Shown here: positions 44,901 through 55,600 of the stretch, piece by piece
How the letters are laid out: every line of letters starts with the position of its first letter
Position numbering within the stretch: position 1 is the first letter of the stretch
NCBI GenBank assembly: GCA_029948255.1
Contig: JALIZF010001824.1
Coordinates: forward strand, 434,001 to 498,000
Origin: Telmatactis stephensoni
Lineage: Eukaryota; Cnidaria; Anthozoa; Actiniaria; Isophelliidae
Direction: 5' to 3'
DNA length: 64,000 nucleotides
Position numbers and translations under genes: made by a program
The notes under the pieces: generated by a model
Seen by the model: the letters and a program-made list of their open reading frames with translations, nothing else
Database searches by the model: none
What the model was told of the DNA's origin: nothing

Positions 44901-47900
44901 GCTCACTTTTAAGCATTGGCTAGAGAGAATTTTTGTGTTGATATCCATGTGGTTTATAGCTTTCGTAATAATTGTTTCTACCCATTCCCTAAAGTGTTTT
45001 GAAATATTCACATACTTCCTAATATGCCAACTAGATATGTTGAATTTAGGCTGGTCTTGAAACAGTTGGGTTCAGAGACACTTTATAGCATTCTTGATGA
45101 AATTGTTTACAAGATTTCAGCTTCAGAGGAAACTACAATCGGAAGGTATTAACTGTAACTAATTTGATGAATGTAAGGGAAAGAACAACATTTTTGAAGT
45201 TTTTTTTACTGACATGTTTCAGCAGAGTACGACTGCCATCTTCAGAGTGAGATTACAAAGTTAGAATATACTTCTTTGATTGAGAGAGCTCTGGCATAAC
45301 AACCGAAAGTTTTGTTGAATTCTTTTTAGTTTTTTCATACAAGTAGAACTCCTTTATTTTATTTTTGCAATACTAATAAAATCTATTGTTTTTTATTCTG
45401 CCTATTTAGAGCTGCCACCCGATTAATATTAACATCAACAGACCATCACCCAACAGTTGTCTCGATTCTTACTGTCTAAAAGATACAAGTAAGAAGTGAA
45501 AATGAATTAAAAATCTTAGCATTAGCTGTGACACTCATAAATAGCACTGATCAGGCCATGCTCAATTCAGTTTAATTTCATTCCTTTTTTCTTTTCTAGA
45601 GGATTGAAAGCACATCTTAGCAAATGGAATAACCGTGGTTTTGATGGGGATGTTAGACGCTTAGTAGCCTTGCTTGAGGCTGGCAGCGCTGCAGAAGCTG
45701 AGCAAATGGTATGGAATATTGTAATAAGAAATAAATGAAAATGGAAATATGAAATACCGTAAAAAAGAGAGAGACAACTAACATTACTGACGTTTTGATC
45801 CTTGGTCCTTCGTCAGGGAGCATTATGTGCATTATTTCATGAGTATAGAATTTGAATAGAATTGCCACGATACATTGATAAGCATGAATATGTGTTGTAG
45901 CTGTGATTTGAAAAGGAGGGTAGGTAGGTATGACTTCAAAAGGAGGTTGAGAAGTGGATGGCACAGTTGATAATGATGCTCAGTGATAAAGATGACGAGA
46001 ATTGAATATTGATATGATGGTGATGATGCAATTGATGATTTTGTTGATGAGAATAGTCAAATATATTTGCTACAAATGTACCAAACGTTTTTCAGTATGA
46101 ATGCCGTTTAAGAGCTAGGTTGACAAAGAATTGTATAATATTTGGCCTATATTTTGATTCTATTTCAGAGGCTCACTCGATCAGCCACTATCATTCAATC
46201 TTGTTTTAGAGGATTCAGAACAAGAAATCAAATCAAAAAAGCAGACAGAGGAATCACTTTGCTTCAACGGAAATTCCGCCAGAGACGTTTTGAAAGGGAA
46301 AAAGAACGCGAACAGAAAAGAGAGAAAGAAGAACAATCCTTGTTGGCTGAACAAAAGAAAATCCAAGGATTTCGCTCGTCGATGAAGAAAAAGTTGCAAA
46401 TGCTGGAGACTGTTCCCGCGCGGGAAGTCAACAAGTTTATGGTTGAAAATCAAGAAGACGGCAGCGAGTAGAATCCAGGCAGCGTTTAGAGGAATGAAAA
46501 CTAGACGAGAAATCAAAACGATTAAAGGCGATGTTCGAAGAACCAAGGCAGCGACAACTATTCAAAGACAGGTATCTGTAAGGGTATTCTCTCCTGGCCT
46601 TAGTACATAGAGCAGATTTCGTATCAGTGTGAAACGGACCGCGCCGTGCCGTGACCGTGTCAGTGCCGTGTTGTCTATGAAAACATTAGAAATTCCTGCC
46701 GTAACCGTGCCGTGACCGTGCAGTGCCGTTTTCACAGTCATACGAAATCTAGCAAAAATCCCACTAACACTGATTAAGAGTCCTCTTAACTTTAGTGAAC
46801 AAAATCATAAACTACAAAGTTACAACAAATTACAAATAATAGTATAAACCCATGATCTGCATGAGCTACCGGAAACTTTTAGGATAAATTGTAAATTGCC
46901 CGAATACGCGATGGTATTTTGCCACGTTGCGCCCAACTACAAACTTGCAACATCTGTAAGTCCTTGCAGCTTTGTTTCTCTACACGCTCAGCCAGTTGCG
47001 CGAAACGTGGCCCAAAAGTTGTATTGCATGCCAGTCATTTTTTTATAACCCGTTAAGATCCGGGCCTTTATTGACACCAACAACATCAACTTTGACTTGA
47101 CCAGTCACTAGACCTTTTTCCGAACCATGAGATGCACAATTGTAATATTCACTGACAGCTAATATCACCTTTAGTTCCGCAGATATAGAAAGGCAAAAGA
47201 ACAATCTACTCCCTACCCCATGCCCCCTGGGTTAACAGATGCGCGTCGTGTGGAACTTCAAAATGCTATCGTTGATCACAGAGAAAGATTCCCGGTAAGT
47301 TCTGACGTTCTTGTCTCCTTGCCTTTTGATCTGAATCCCAATCACTGAATTCGAGTGACCTCAGGAAAAGGTCACTGGTAAAGAGGATCACGTGACCTGC
47401 TTTTTCGCACGTTGTTGGGCAGGGCGTTTGCCTTCTGTTCTCGCAATATCGTCAGACACGAAAAACGCAGTTTGCGTGATTATCTGGTTTCCCGTTTACG
47501 TACAGCTTGGTCTTTTTGAAAACGCTTTGATGCACTTGATCATCCATTCATGGAGAAAACGTACAAAGAAAGCCATGTGTTCATAGTACTTAATATAGAG
47601 ACGTATAATTATATTGTTTGAAATGATTTATTTTTTAATTAAGGCCAAACATCGATCAGCTAATGAACTAAAAGAGCTACACGAAAAGGTAAACTTTGTG
47701 ACAGCATGTATGGTAGATGTTAAGTCACTTATTCTCATGCATGACAGTCATGATGGTTGTCAAAACACTCTACGATATAATGTCGTATTTTTTTCTTCGA
47801 CAGGCGCACGCTTTACTAGCTAACCATCTTTCATTACGCATTAAAACAAGGAAGAACGAACAGAAACGAGAAGCGTTGTTAACCAGGCTTAAGATGGATA

Positions 47901-48604
47901 CAGATCTGCTGTTAGGTTAGGATATTTCACGTTTTTAATGCCGTACGGTTAACGTTTTACAGAGCAGTTTTCGCATGATTGTGAAAGTGACCTGCTGTAC
48001 ATAGCAGGAATTTCGAACGCGAAAGGAGTTTTCGTATGTCAGTCTGTCAATACGGCACTGTCACGGCAGAAATATTCTTAGAGCAAATTCCGTACGAGTG
48101 TGAAACGGGCAGCCCCGTGTCATGACAGTATCGTGATATCTATAAAAACATTCGAAATTCCTGCCATGACCGTGCCGTGACCGTGCGGTGCCGTTTTCAC
48201 ACTCATACGAAATTCACTCTAGACACTCACGGCACTGACACGGTTACAACACGATGCGGTCCGTTTCACTCTCCTGCGAAAACTGTTCATTTGTCAGTCA
48301 TTTGTCAGTCACATCTCAGATGTGTCCTTAAGATTTCTTAAGTCTAGTGACCCTCCATTTTCTCGTCACTAATTTTGCTTTCATTTTTTCTTCTTCACTA
48401 GGAGCACCCAGTCTTCAAGACGCCAATACAGACACGTGCGAGACCTTTAAATCTCGTTCAGCACCAGTCATTGCTAAAGCTCAACTCTCTCACAACGAGG
48501 AATTACGTAAAAGTAAAATATCTTGGTGGAGAAAGTTGTGGGATGATGATTCTCCTGATAGTCTTAATTTTGAATCTAGTGGACCCGAGGAACTCAATTT
48601 TTGA
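41976..48604 (+). CDS. IQCB1: IQ motif-containing protein B1 / nephrocystin-5 (two frame breaks)
   Basis: Thirteen exons: 41976-42114, 42181-42273, 43362-43558, 44137-44230, 44608-44707, 45035-45145, 45410-45488, 45600-45708, 46169-46571, 47175-47294, 47644-47688, 47804-47915, 48402-48604. The N-terminal half is helical repeats (NVPVLLLGFK, YSILDEIVYKI), followed by IQ motifs (RSATIIQSCFRGFRTRNQIK and ASRIQAAFRGMKTRREI) within Glu/Arg/Lys coiled coil. Then come LTDARRVEL and the conserved end GAPSL...SRSAPVIAKAQ...WWRKLWDD. This order and several motifs match human nephrocystin-5 (about 598 residues), which binds calmodulin and acts at the ciliary transition zone with CEP290. Exon 7 (79 nt) and exon 9 (403 nt) are each one base too long for the flanking phases: the frame shifts near 45471 and near 46450. 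Correct family sequence continues in the +1 frame after each, so the gene is probably functional and the breaks are indels. Poly(A) signal AATAAA at 48883. Confidence 0.9.
42789..43007. mobile_element. Foldback MITE in IQCB1 intron 2
   Basis: GAGCGAAACTCAGTATTGAT and about 80 further bases recur inverted at the right end (ATCAATACTGAGTTTCACTC). Non-coding. Confidence 0.82.
46609..46752. mobile_element. MITE of the TTTCGTATNANTGTGAAA family, IQCB1 intron 9
   Basis: AGATTTCGTATCAGTGTGAA and inverted TTCACAGTCATACGAAATCT bound repeated GCCGTGACCGTG blocks. Same family as 5040-5265 and 47957-48293. Confidence 0.75.
47957..48293. mobile_element. Two adjoining MITE copies of the TTTCGTAT family, IQCB1 intron 12
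   Basis: One copy begins GAGCAGTTTTCGCATGATTG and a second begins GAGCAAATTCCGTACGAGTG near 48079. Both carry the GGAATTTCGAA and GCCGTGACCGTG core blocks, and inverted ends such as TTTCACACTCATACGAAATT. Probably nested or tandem insertions. Confidence 0.65.
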
Positions 48605-49327
48605 CATCATCTTGGGTGCTGTCCGGCACTTTTAGACTAAGGCGTGCCTTATCAATAGTGAATTGTTCCTTCTTAAAATATGACCTTAGACGTTGGCTTT
48701 GATCCATGCATTGTTATTCTGATTCAAGATTATATAGCTAAATGTATGTAATACTTTTATTCAAAGTTCACTCTATAAAGAAATAATGAGAGGTCATATT
48801 ACTGAGGAATTTTTATGTATTTATTATAATTTAATAATTGTAAATATGTGTTAATACAAACAAAGGTGTGTATACTTTATGAAATAAAGATCCTTTATTA
48901 AATCTTACATCATTTCAGTAAAATGTTTTCAACAATTCAAAACACTAATATTTGGTTAATACCTATTGCAAAAGTGAGCAATCAGTTGGTTTTCTCTCCC
49001 TGGACCCTCCCTGCCCAATCCTTTATTGGAAACTCCCAAATTAATCCACTTACTAATATTCTACATATAAAATACAAACTCTAGGTAACTATAACTTAAA
49101 GCATACTTCTCTTGACAATTTTGTCTCAAATGCAATGATTATGAATATTTGTGGTTCAAGAATTTGTGTCAACTGGCATGCAGTGCATGCACGCATGAAA
49201 ATTTGACTTGATATGGATTATCAGTCTACTAGTTATGAAGCTCTTAGTTGGAAATTATATAGTTTGAAAAAAGGGGCGAGTTTATTAATTTTTTGTTTGT
49301 AAATAAAATATTGCATGCCAGTTGACA

Positions 49328-49411
49328 TATAGCCTCCTGCGCAGACGTTTTTAGTCTCGATCCAGTAAGAAATTTACTGGATCGAGACTAAAAACGTCTG
49401 CGCAGGAGGCT
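49328..49411. mobile_element. 84 bp perfect palindrome with 8 bp target duplication
   Basis: AGCCTCCTGCGCAGACGTTT and 19 more bases are followed after a 3-5 base loop by an exact inverted copy. AGTTGACA occurs directly on both sides (49320-49327 and 49412-49419). Lies between the convergent IQCB1 and WDR37 genes. Confidence 0.85.
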
Positions 49412-49670
49412 AGTTGACAGCCATATTAGTGAAGTGTGACGAGCTAACTACATGTTGCTTCAAAACTACATGAAGTGCATATGCATGGACTATGATATAG
49501 GATTGTGTGGTGATACATTTGTAAAATCAGGCAAACTACTCAAGATAATCCAGATTTTCCACATTCCTAATACTTTGACTAACTTTATCAAATTTGATTG
49601 ACTCTATCAATAAATTAGAAAACATCAAGCAGAAAATAATTTATCTTGACCATGTTTGACCAATATAAAA

Positions 49671-52600
49671 TTATTTTTCCTCTTTGGTTGCAACGACTTG
49701 CCAGCCTAGTACCCGCCTGTCAAATCCGCAAGAAAAGAGGTTGCAGCCTTTGGTAGTGTTTTCGTCTCCCCATGCTGTACAGCACACCATTCTTTGATGG
49801 CCCTGTTAGAAAGATTCAAATAAAATCAGAGCACACTCCACCTCTAAGAAGAGTACTACTTCCTAAAAAGCAATGCCCCTCAATAACATTGAGAGATTTA
49901 AATCAGTTTACTTGTGCTCTCTTTCTTTGCTCAGCTGCAATGCTAAGAAATTCTACCACATCAAAGTGACGGGGATGGTTAGGGGGAGCCAAGGGCGAGG
50001 GTCGTGTGTTGGGGGGGAAGGGGCAGTCACCTAAGAACCACACCCATGATAAATGTTTAATACCTGTCCATTTCGTCTTGGTAGTCTTGCTAATCTAACG
50101 CCATTCAAATCAAACAAGCGAATGTGTCGATTATCGTGTGGGATTGCAATAATGTTATTGATCGTTGAAACAGACAATCTGTAAACAAAAAAGAAACAAT
50201 GACTGATGGAAAATAAGAAGATTGCATCATAAATTTACTAGTCCTAGATTTTGTAGTTAAAACAAAAATTATAGAGGTAATTGCGACGTTATCATTATTT
50301 TGCACTAAATCGTTACTGAATAACACATACAACCTCGATAACGATGAATGAAAATTACTCAAATTACAATGGACCACGGTTTGGCAAAAACGTCTAACAA
50401 CCTACGTAAAATATCGCAACGCTTGAAACAGAGCGTACCGCAAGGTAACGCCCTTGCGTGATAAAGCATCAGGATTCCATGGACTTGAAATGAGCTTCGC
50501 CATTTCCCCGTACCTGTTCACAGCAGCATCCATATTGAGAAACGGACCCCAGGGGCGGTTTCTCGTAAGCCATCAGATTAAACCGTTCGGTTCTCTAACT
50601 AACCTATCGAATCAATCCCAATAAATTTTCCGAGTGTTCCTCAAACTGCGCGCTCTCTTTCGTACAGTGTTCCTACTTTCCCCCGTATACCTGTTCACAG
50701 CAGCATCTATATTTATCGTTGTCAATGGTGATCGCATGTTCTTTAGATCCCAAACCTGAAACAACAAAGCTTTTGTAAGTCAAGGCGAGCTCAGGTCTCA
50801 GCGAAAATATCTTAAGATTTCACTGTAAATTGAACCTCTTATCAGAGGACAACTTTATTAGGTGGACACCAGACAAGGTCCTGAAGGTGTCCGCTAATAG
50901 GGGCACCACTGTATCTATCATCAGACATCCCATTTTAAATTATCCTACCTTGACAGTACGATCATCACTGCCACTCACTACGATATCCTTTGTCGTACTA
51001 AAGGCTGTAGATCGAACAGTTCTGAAAACAGAAACGAAAAAACAAAAAGACGTCCTTAGTGTCGTAAGTGTCCATCCGAGTACGTAAGTACGTATATATA
51101 CAGGTGTATATCGTTTAGTAAGTCCGTTCCATAACTGATAATGCCTGAATACCGTTCAATATACTACAACTGCAAGTTGTGTTTCTTATGACAGAGAAAT
51201 AACAAGTCCTATACACGACATGACATGTCAAATATACGGCACGACACAGCACTATCGTCACCTGGGATCCATTACACGAAATAAACCCGATAACTTTACG
51301 AGCCTATTGGCAAAAAAACATGGCAGTGCGCGTGCACCCGTAAACTTGCCTAAAATCCGTAAAACTGATAAAATCATAGAAGTTGAAAACAATGCATACT
51401 ACGAGAAACTTTTTAAACTTTTAACGGACTCGTATAAAGTTATCGGGTCTCTAGAGCAATGGATCCCTTGGACGGTTTCTCGTAACATTTGGCGTTCTCT
51501 AACTAACCAATCCCGATGAAGTTTCCGAGTGTTTCTCAAAGTGCGTGCTCTTTTTCCTACAATGTTAATGCAATGTAGGCCGCGTGGTTGTAAAACTAAC
51601 GAACTTTCGTGTAACTGATACCTCTATAAATGTATCAACTTACTCAGAATGTCCTTGAAAAACATTTACAGAATGAATAGACGGGGTTCTGAAATCCCAC
51701 AAACGAAAAGTTGTGTCGGTAGATGACGTCACTATTAGCTGTTGGGTGGGGTGGGTACACGTGTGCGTTAGCTCTTGGTCGTGACCTGCGTGACATAAAA
51801 ATTACATGACATGAAACGATGTAACGTTTTCTGTAATACTGCGCTCAACAGTTTTGCACTTCTGCAATTTGCACATCCCCCACCCCCCTTCCGCGCAACG
51901 TTACAAAAAAGTGCATGTGCACCTCGGTGTTGCGTATTCTGTAAAAACATTTACAGAATGAATAGACGGGGTTCTGAAATCCCACAAACGAAAAGTTGTG
52001 TCGGTAGATGACGTCACTATTAGCTGTTGGGTGGGGTGGGTACACGTGTGCGTTAGCTCTTGGTTGTGACCTGCGTGACATAAAAATTACATGACATGAA
52101 ACGATGTAACGTTTTCTGTAATACTGCGCTCAACAGTTTTGCACTTCTGCAATTTGCACATCCCCCACCCCCCTTCCGCGCAACGTTACAAAAAAGTGCA
52201 TGTGCACCTCGGTGTTGCGTATTCTGTAAAAACATTTACAGAATGAATAGACGGGGTTCTGAAATCCCACAAACGAAAAGTTGTGTCGGTAGATGACGTC
52301 ACTATTAGCTGTTGGGTGGGGTGGGTACACGTGTGCGTTAGCTCTTGGTTGTGACCTGCGTGACATAAAAATTACATGACATGAAACGATGTAACGTTTT
52401 CTGTAATACTGCGCTCAACAGTTTTGCACTTCTGCAATTTGCACATCCCCCACCCCCCTTCCGCGCAACGTTACAAAAAAGTGCATGTGCACCTCGGTGT
52501 TGCGTATTCTGTAAAAACATTTACAGAATGAATAGACGGGGTTCTGAAATCCCACAAACGAAAAGTTGTGTCGGTAGATGACGTCACTATTAGCTGTTGG

Positions 52601-55600
52601 GTGGGGTGGGTACACGTGTGCGTTAGCTCTTGGTTGTGACCTGCGTGACATAAAAATTACATGACATGAAACGATGTAACGTTTTCTGTAATACTGCGCT
52701 CAACAGTTTTGCACTTCTGCAATTTGCACATCCCCCACCCCCCTTCCGCGCAACGTTACAAAAAAGTGCATGTGCACCTCGGTGTTGCGTATTCTGTAAA
52801 AACATTTACAGAATGAATAGACGGGGTTCTGAAATCCCACAAACGAAAAGTTGTGTCGGTAGATGACGTCACTATTAGCTGTTGGGTGGGGTGGGTACAC
52901 GTGTGCGTTAGCTCTTGGTTGTGACCTGCGTGACATAAAAATTACATGACATGAAACGATGTAACGTTTTCTGCAATAAATACTGCGCTCAACAGTTTTG
53001 CACTCCTTCAATTTGCACCCCCCGGGCAACGTTATTAAATAGTGCATGTACTCAACTGTTGCAGGGGTGGACGCAAGGTGCACCTCGGTGTTGCGCGTAG
53101 TGTTGCAGAAAAAGTTGGATCGTGTGTCCAGGCCTTAAACTTTTTATAAACAAGGAGAACTTAACTAGAAGACTACAGGCTCCATGTGCGCACTTTATAT
53201 TGGGCGTGTTGAACCCCAGGTATTCTTAGAACTCGATTCAAACGAATTTGAACTATTTGCGCTTGTAGCGAAGACATTGCGAATTTTAGAGTGGGGCTAC
53301 ACATCATATTCATGTGATGTGTGCTGTTAATTTTATTATTATTTATTTATTTATTATTTACATATTTATTATTTTATTGTATTTATATTGATGTGATGCG
53401 TTTGATACGCTTTATCAATTAATAAAGTAGAAGTAGAAGTCCCTAAGGTATGCTCTCCTCTGTGTGTTGAAACATAACAGCAACAGTCAAATTTGGAGGT
53501 GGATAAACATTGCACTTTTTTTTTTACTTTATTGTATGGTTTACCTGTCAGTGTATGAGCTTGTTCACCAGTTTCTACATCCCACAACTTAGCTGTTCTG
53601 TCCCACGATGCTGTAACTATTTGTTTGCCAGTAGTAAACCAATCTGCTGCACTAAGCGACCCTTAAATGAATTATTTACATGTACATGATGAGTGGTTGT
53701 TTAGAAAGGAGTGTAGGGATTTAGTAAGGGTTTCTTTTAACAGGATGTAACTCACAACAAAGAAAATGATTTAGTTTACAGAACAAAAGGTAATTTCAAT
53801 GCTCACATGGGCTACAGCAGCTTTTCAAATGAATGTGAAATGGAGCACATTAAGCCATGGATGTGCTGTGCTGTGACCATGCCTTTACCAGTCACACAAA
53901 AATGAGCTTTTCTCACCCCTTGCATGACATTTTCAAATGTTAATCCTACAAAACAAAAATATAATTTTTGAAAAGAGCACATCAGAATTAGTAAAAGTTG
54001 AAATTTTGAAGTAGTTTTGATGAGTAGCACCAAAGTTATGGGCTGCCGAAGTTTTCTTTTTCTTTGTTTGGTGGAGGGCAACAGCTCCACTAATTTTGAT
54101 GTGCTCTTTTCAAAAATTATATTTTTGTTTTTGTTGGATTAAAATTTAAAATGTCATGCAAGGGATGAGAAAAGCTCATTGTTCTACTGGCCTGAGTACT
54201 GAAAGCCTAATTAGTGCAAATCCATGATTAAATCTTCAGAAAACCATTGGTTGTAATCCTGGAATTACAGTTACAGTATTTTGCTTTCAGGAGCTGCCCC
54301 ATAATTCATACACCTGTATGATTGGAAGTTGAAACACCAAACTTTCCTGCTGGATGAAGGTACAGTTTACATGTCAAATTACACAAGATAATTCCTACCT
54401 TCGTGTCCTTTAAGCTCTAATGTTGCTGATCTTAAAATGGTTGGAGTTGATCCATCTTGATTATCTGTACCTGATGACAAGGTTAACCAATTATAATGAA
54501 TTAATTATTGGTTACATAGGTGATGCAATGAAGACAACCATTTCTTTAAACAAGCTGCAATTTATATGATACAACAGTTTCTTTGGTCCTGACCTCCCTC
54601 TAGTAGTAACTACAGCTTCCATTTATAATTGCAATGGTAGAAGTACATATATCCCAAGTTAAAAACCTCATTTTAATTAATAATTCATAAGGTGAACAAA
54701 ATGAAAATCATAACCATGACAAGTTCTTTATGTCTGATAAAGACTAATCCTAATTTACATAAAATTTAACCTTGATTTTCTCTGAAAAACATTTATAAAT
54801 TTTTGATTTTTTTCTTCAAAAACATGAAATATAGGTTGGAGGTTTTTAAATCAGTTCAAAACTATGGGCTTGGACTTTCATTGAAATTCAATTAATTTCA
54901 GTGAAAGCCCTCACCCTTAAGTTTGAACCTTTATGTATTGCCCTGCAGTAGCACCTTCTAATTCATCTTGGTCACTTTGGCAAGCATCAGCCTCATCAGC
55001 AGACCCAGGAAGTGAACGCTAAACAAACAAAAAACAGTATACCTCAGTCTCATTTTTTTTCTAAACCAGATGACAAAGTACTTACTGGTTCTGGAATTGA
55101 AACAGATGCCCTCCAGACATGGCATGTCCCATCACCAGATGCTGTGGATAAAGATTTATAAGATATATAATTAATTTATCTGCTTTCAGACAAACAGCTG
55201 TTGTAGTTAAACAAAACAGCTAGATTAACATCAAAACAAAAGTAGTATTTCTTATAAGATGCTTTGTACAGTTGTTTCTTGGTTGTTTGATGTTATTTAT
55301 ATAATTGTTTGACATTGTATACATGTATAGTTGGTAAAAGTGACAACGTAAGCCAATAGCCCCCTAACCTTATCCATGAAATATGTTCAAGATTAAATTA
55401 ATTTCAATCAATTTATCATGTTTTGACCTGTGTGCTTATATTTTGGACAATATTACTTGAGGACAGATTTTTGGTCAGAACAGCCAGTTAACGTTTTTAA
55501 GTACATTATCATGTAGATATACCTGTACAAACAAGTGGCTCTGTTGGATGAAATCTGACAGAATTGACTGTAAATAGAAACAAGTTCATTATTATTAGAT

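Noticed and set aside
51700..52930. Five TGACGTCA palindromes as a CRE enhancer array
   Set aside because: They are coding sequence (Val-Thr-Ser-Ser) of the WDR37 exon repeated by the tandem array; no need to invoke regulation.
51768..53083. Repeated small proteins ([10 protein letters not shown]..., [10 protein letters not shown]..., [10 protein letters not shown]...)
   Set aside because: Non-exon frames of the 285 bp tandem unit. The real coding frame there is WDR37 exon 11.
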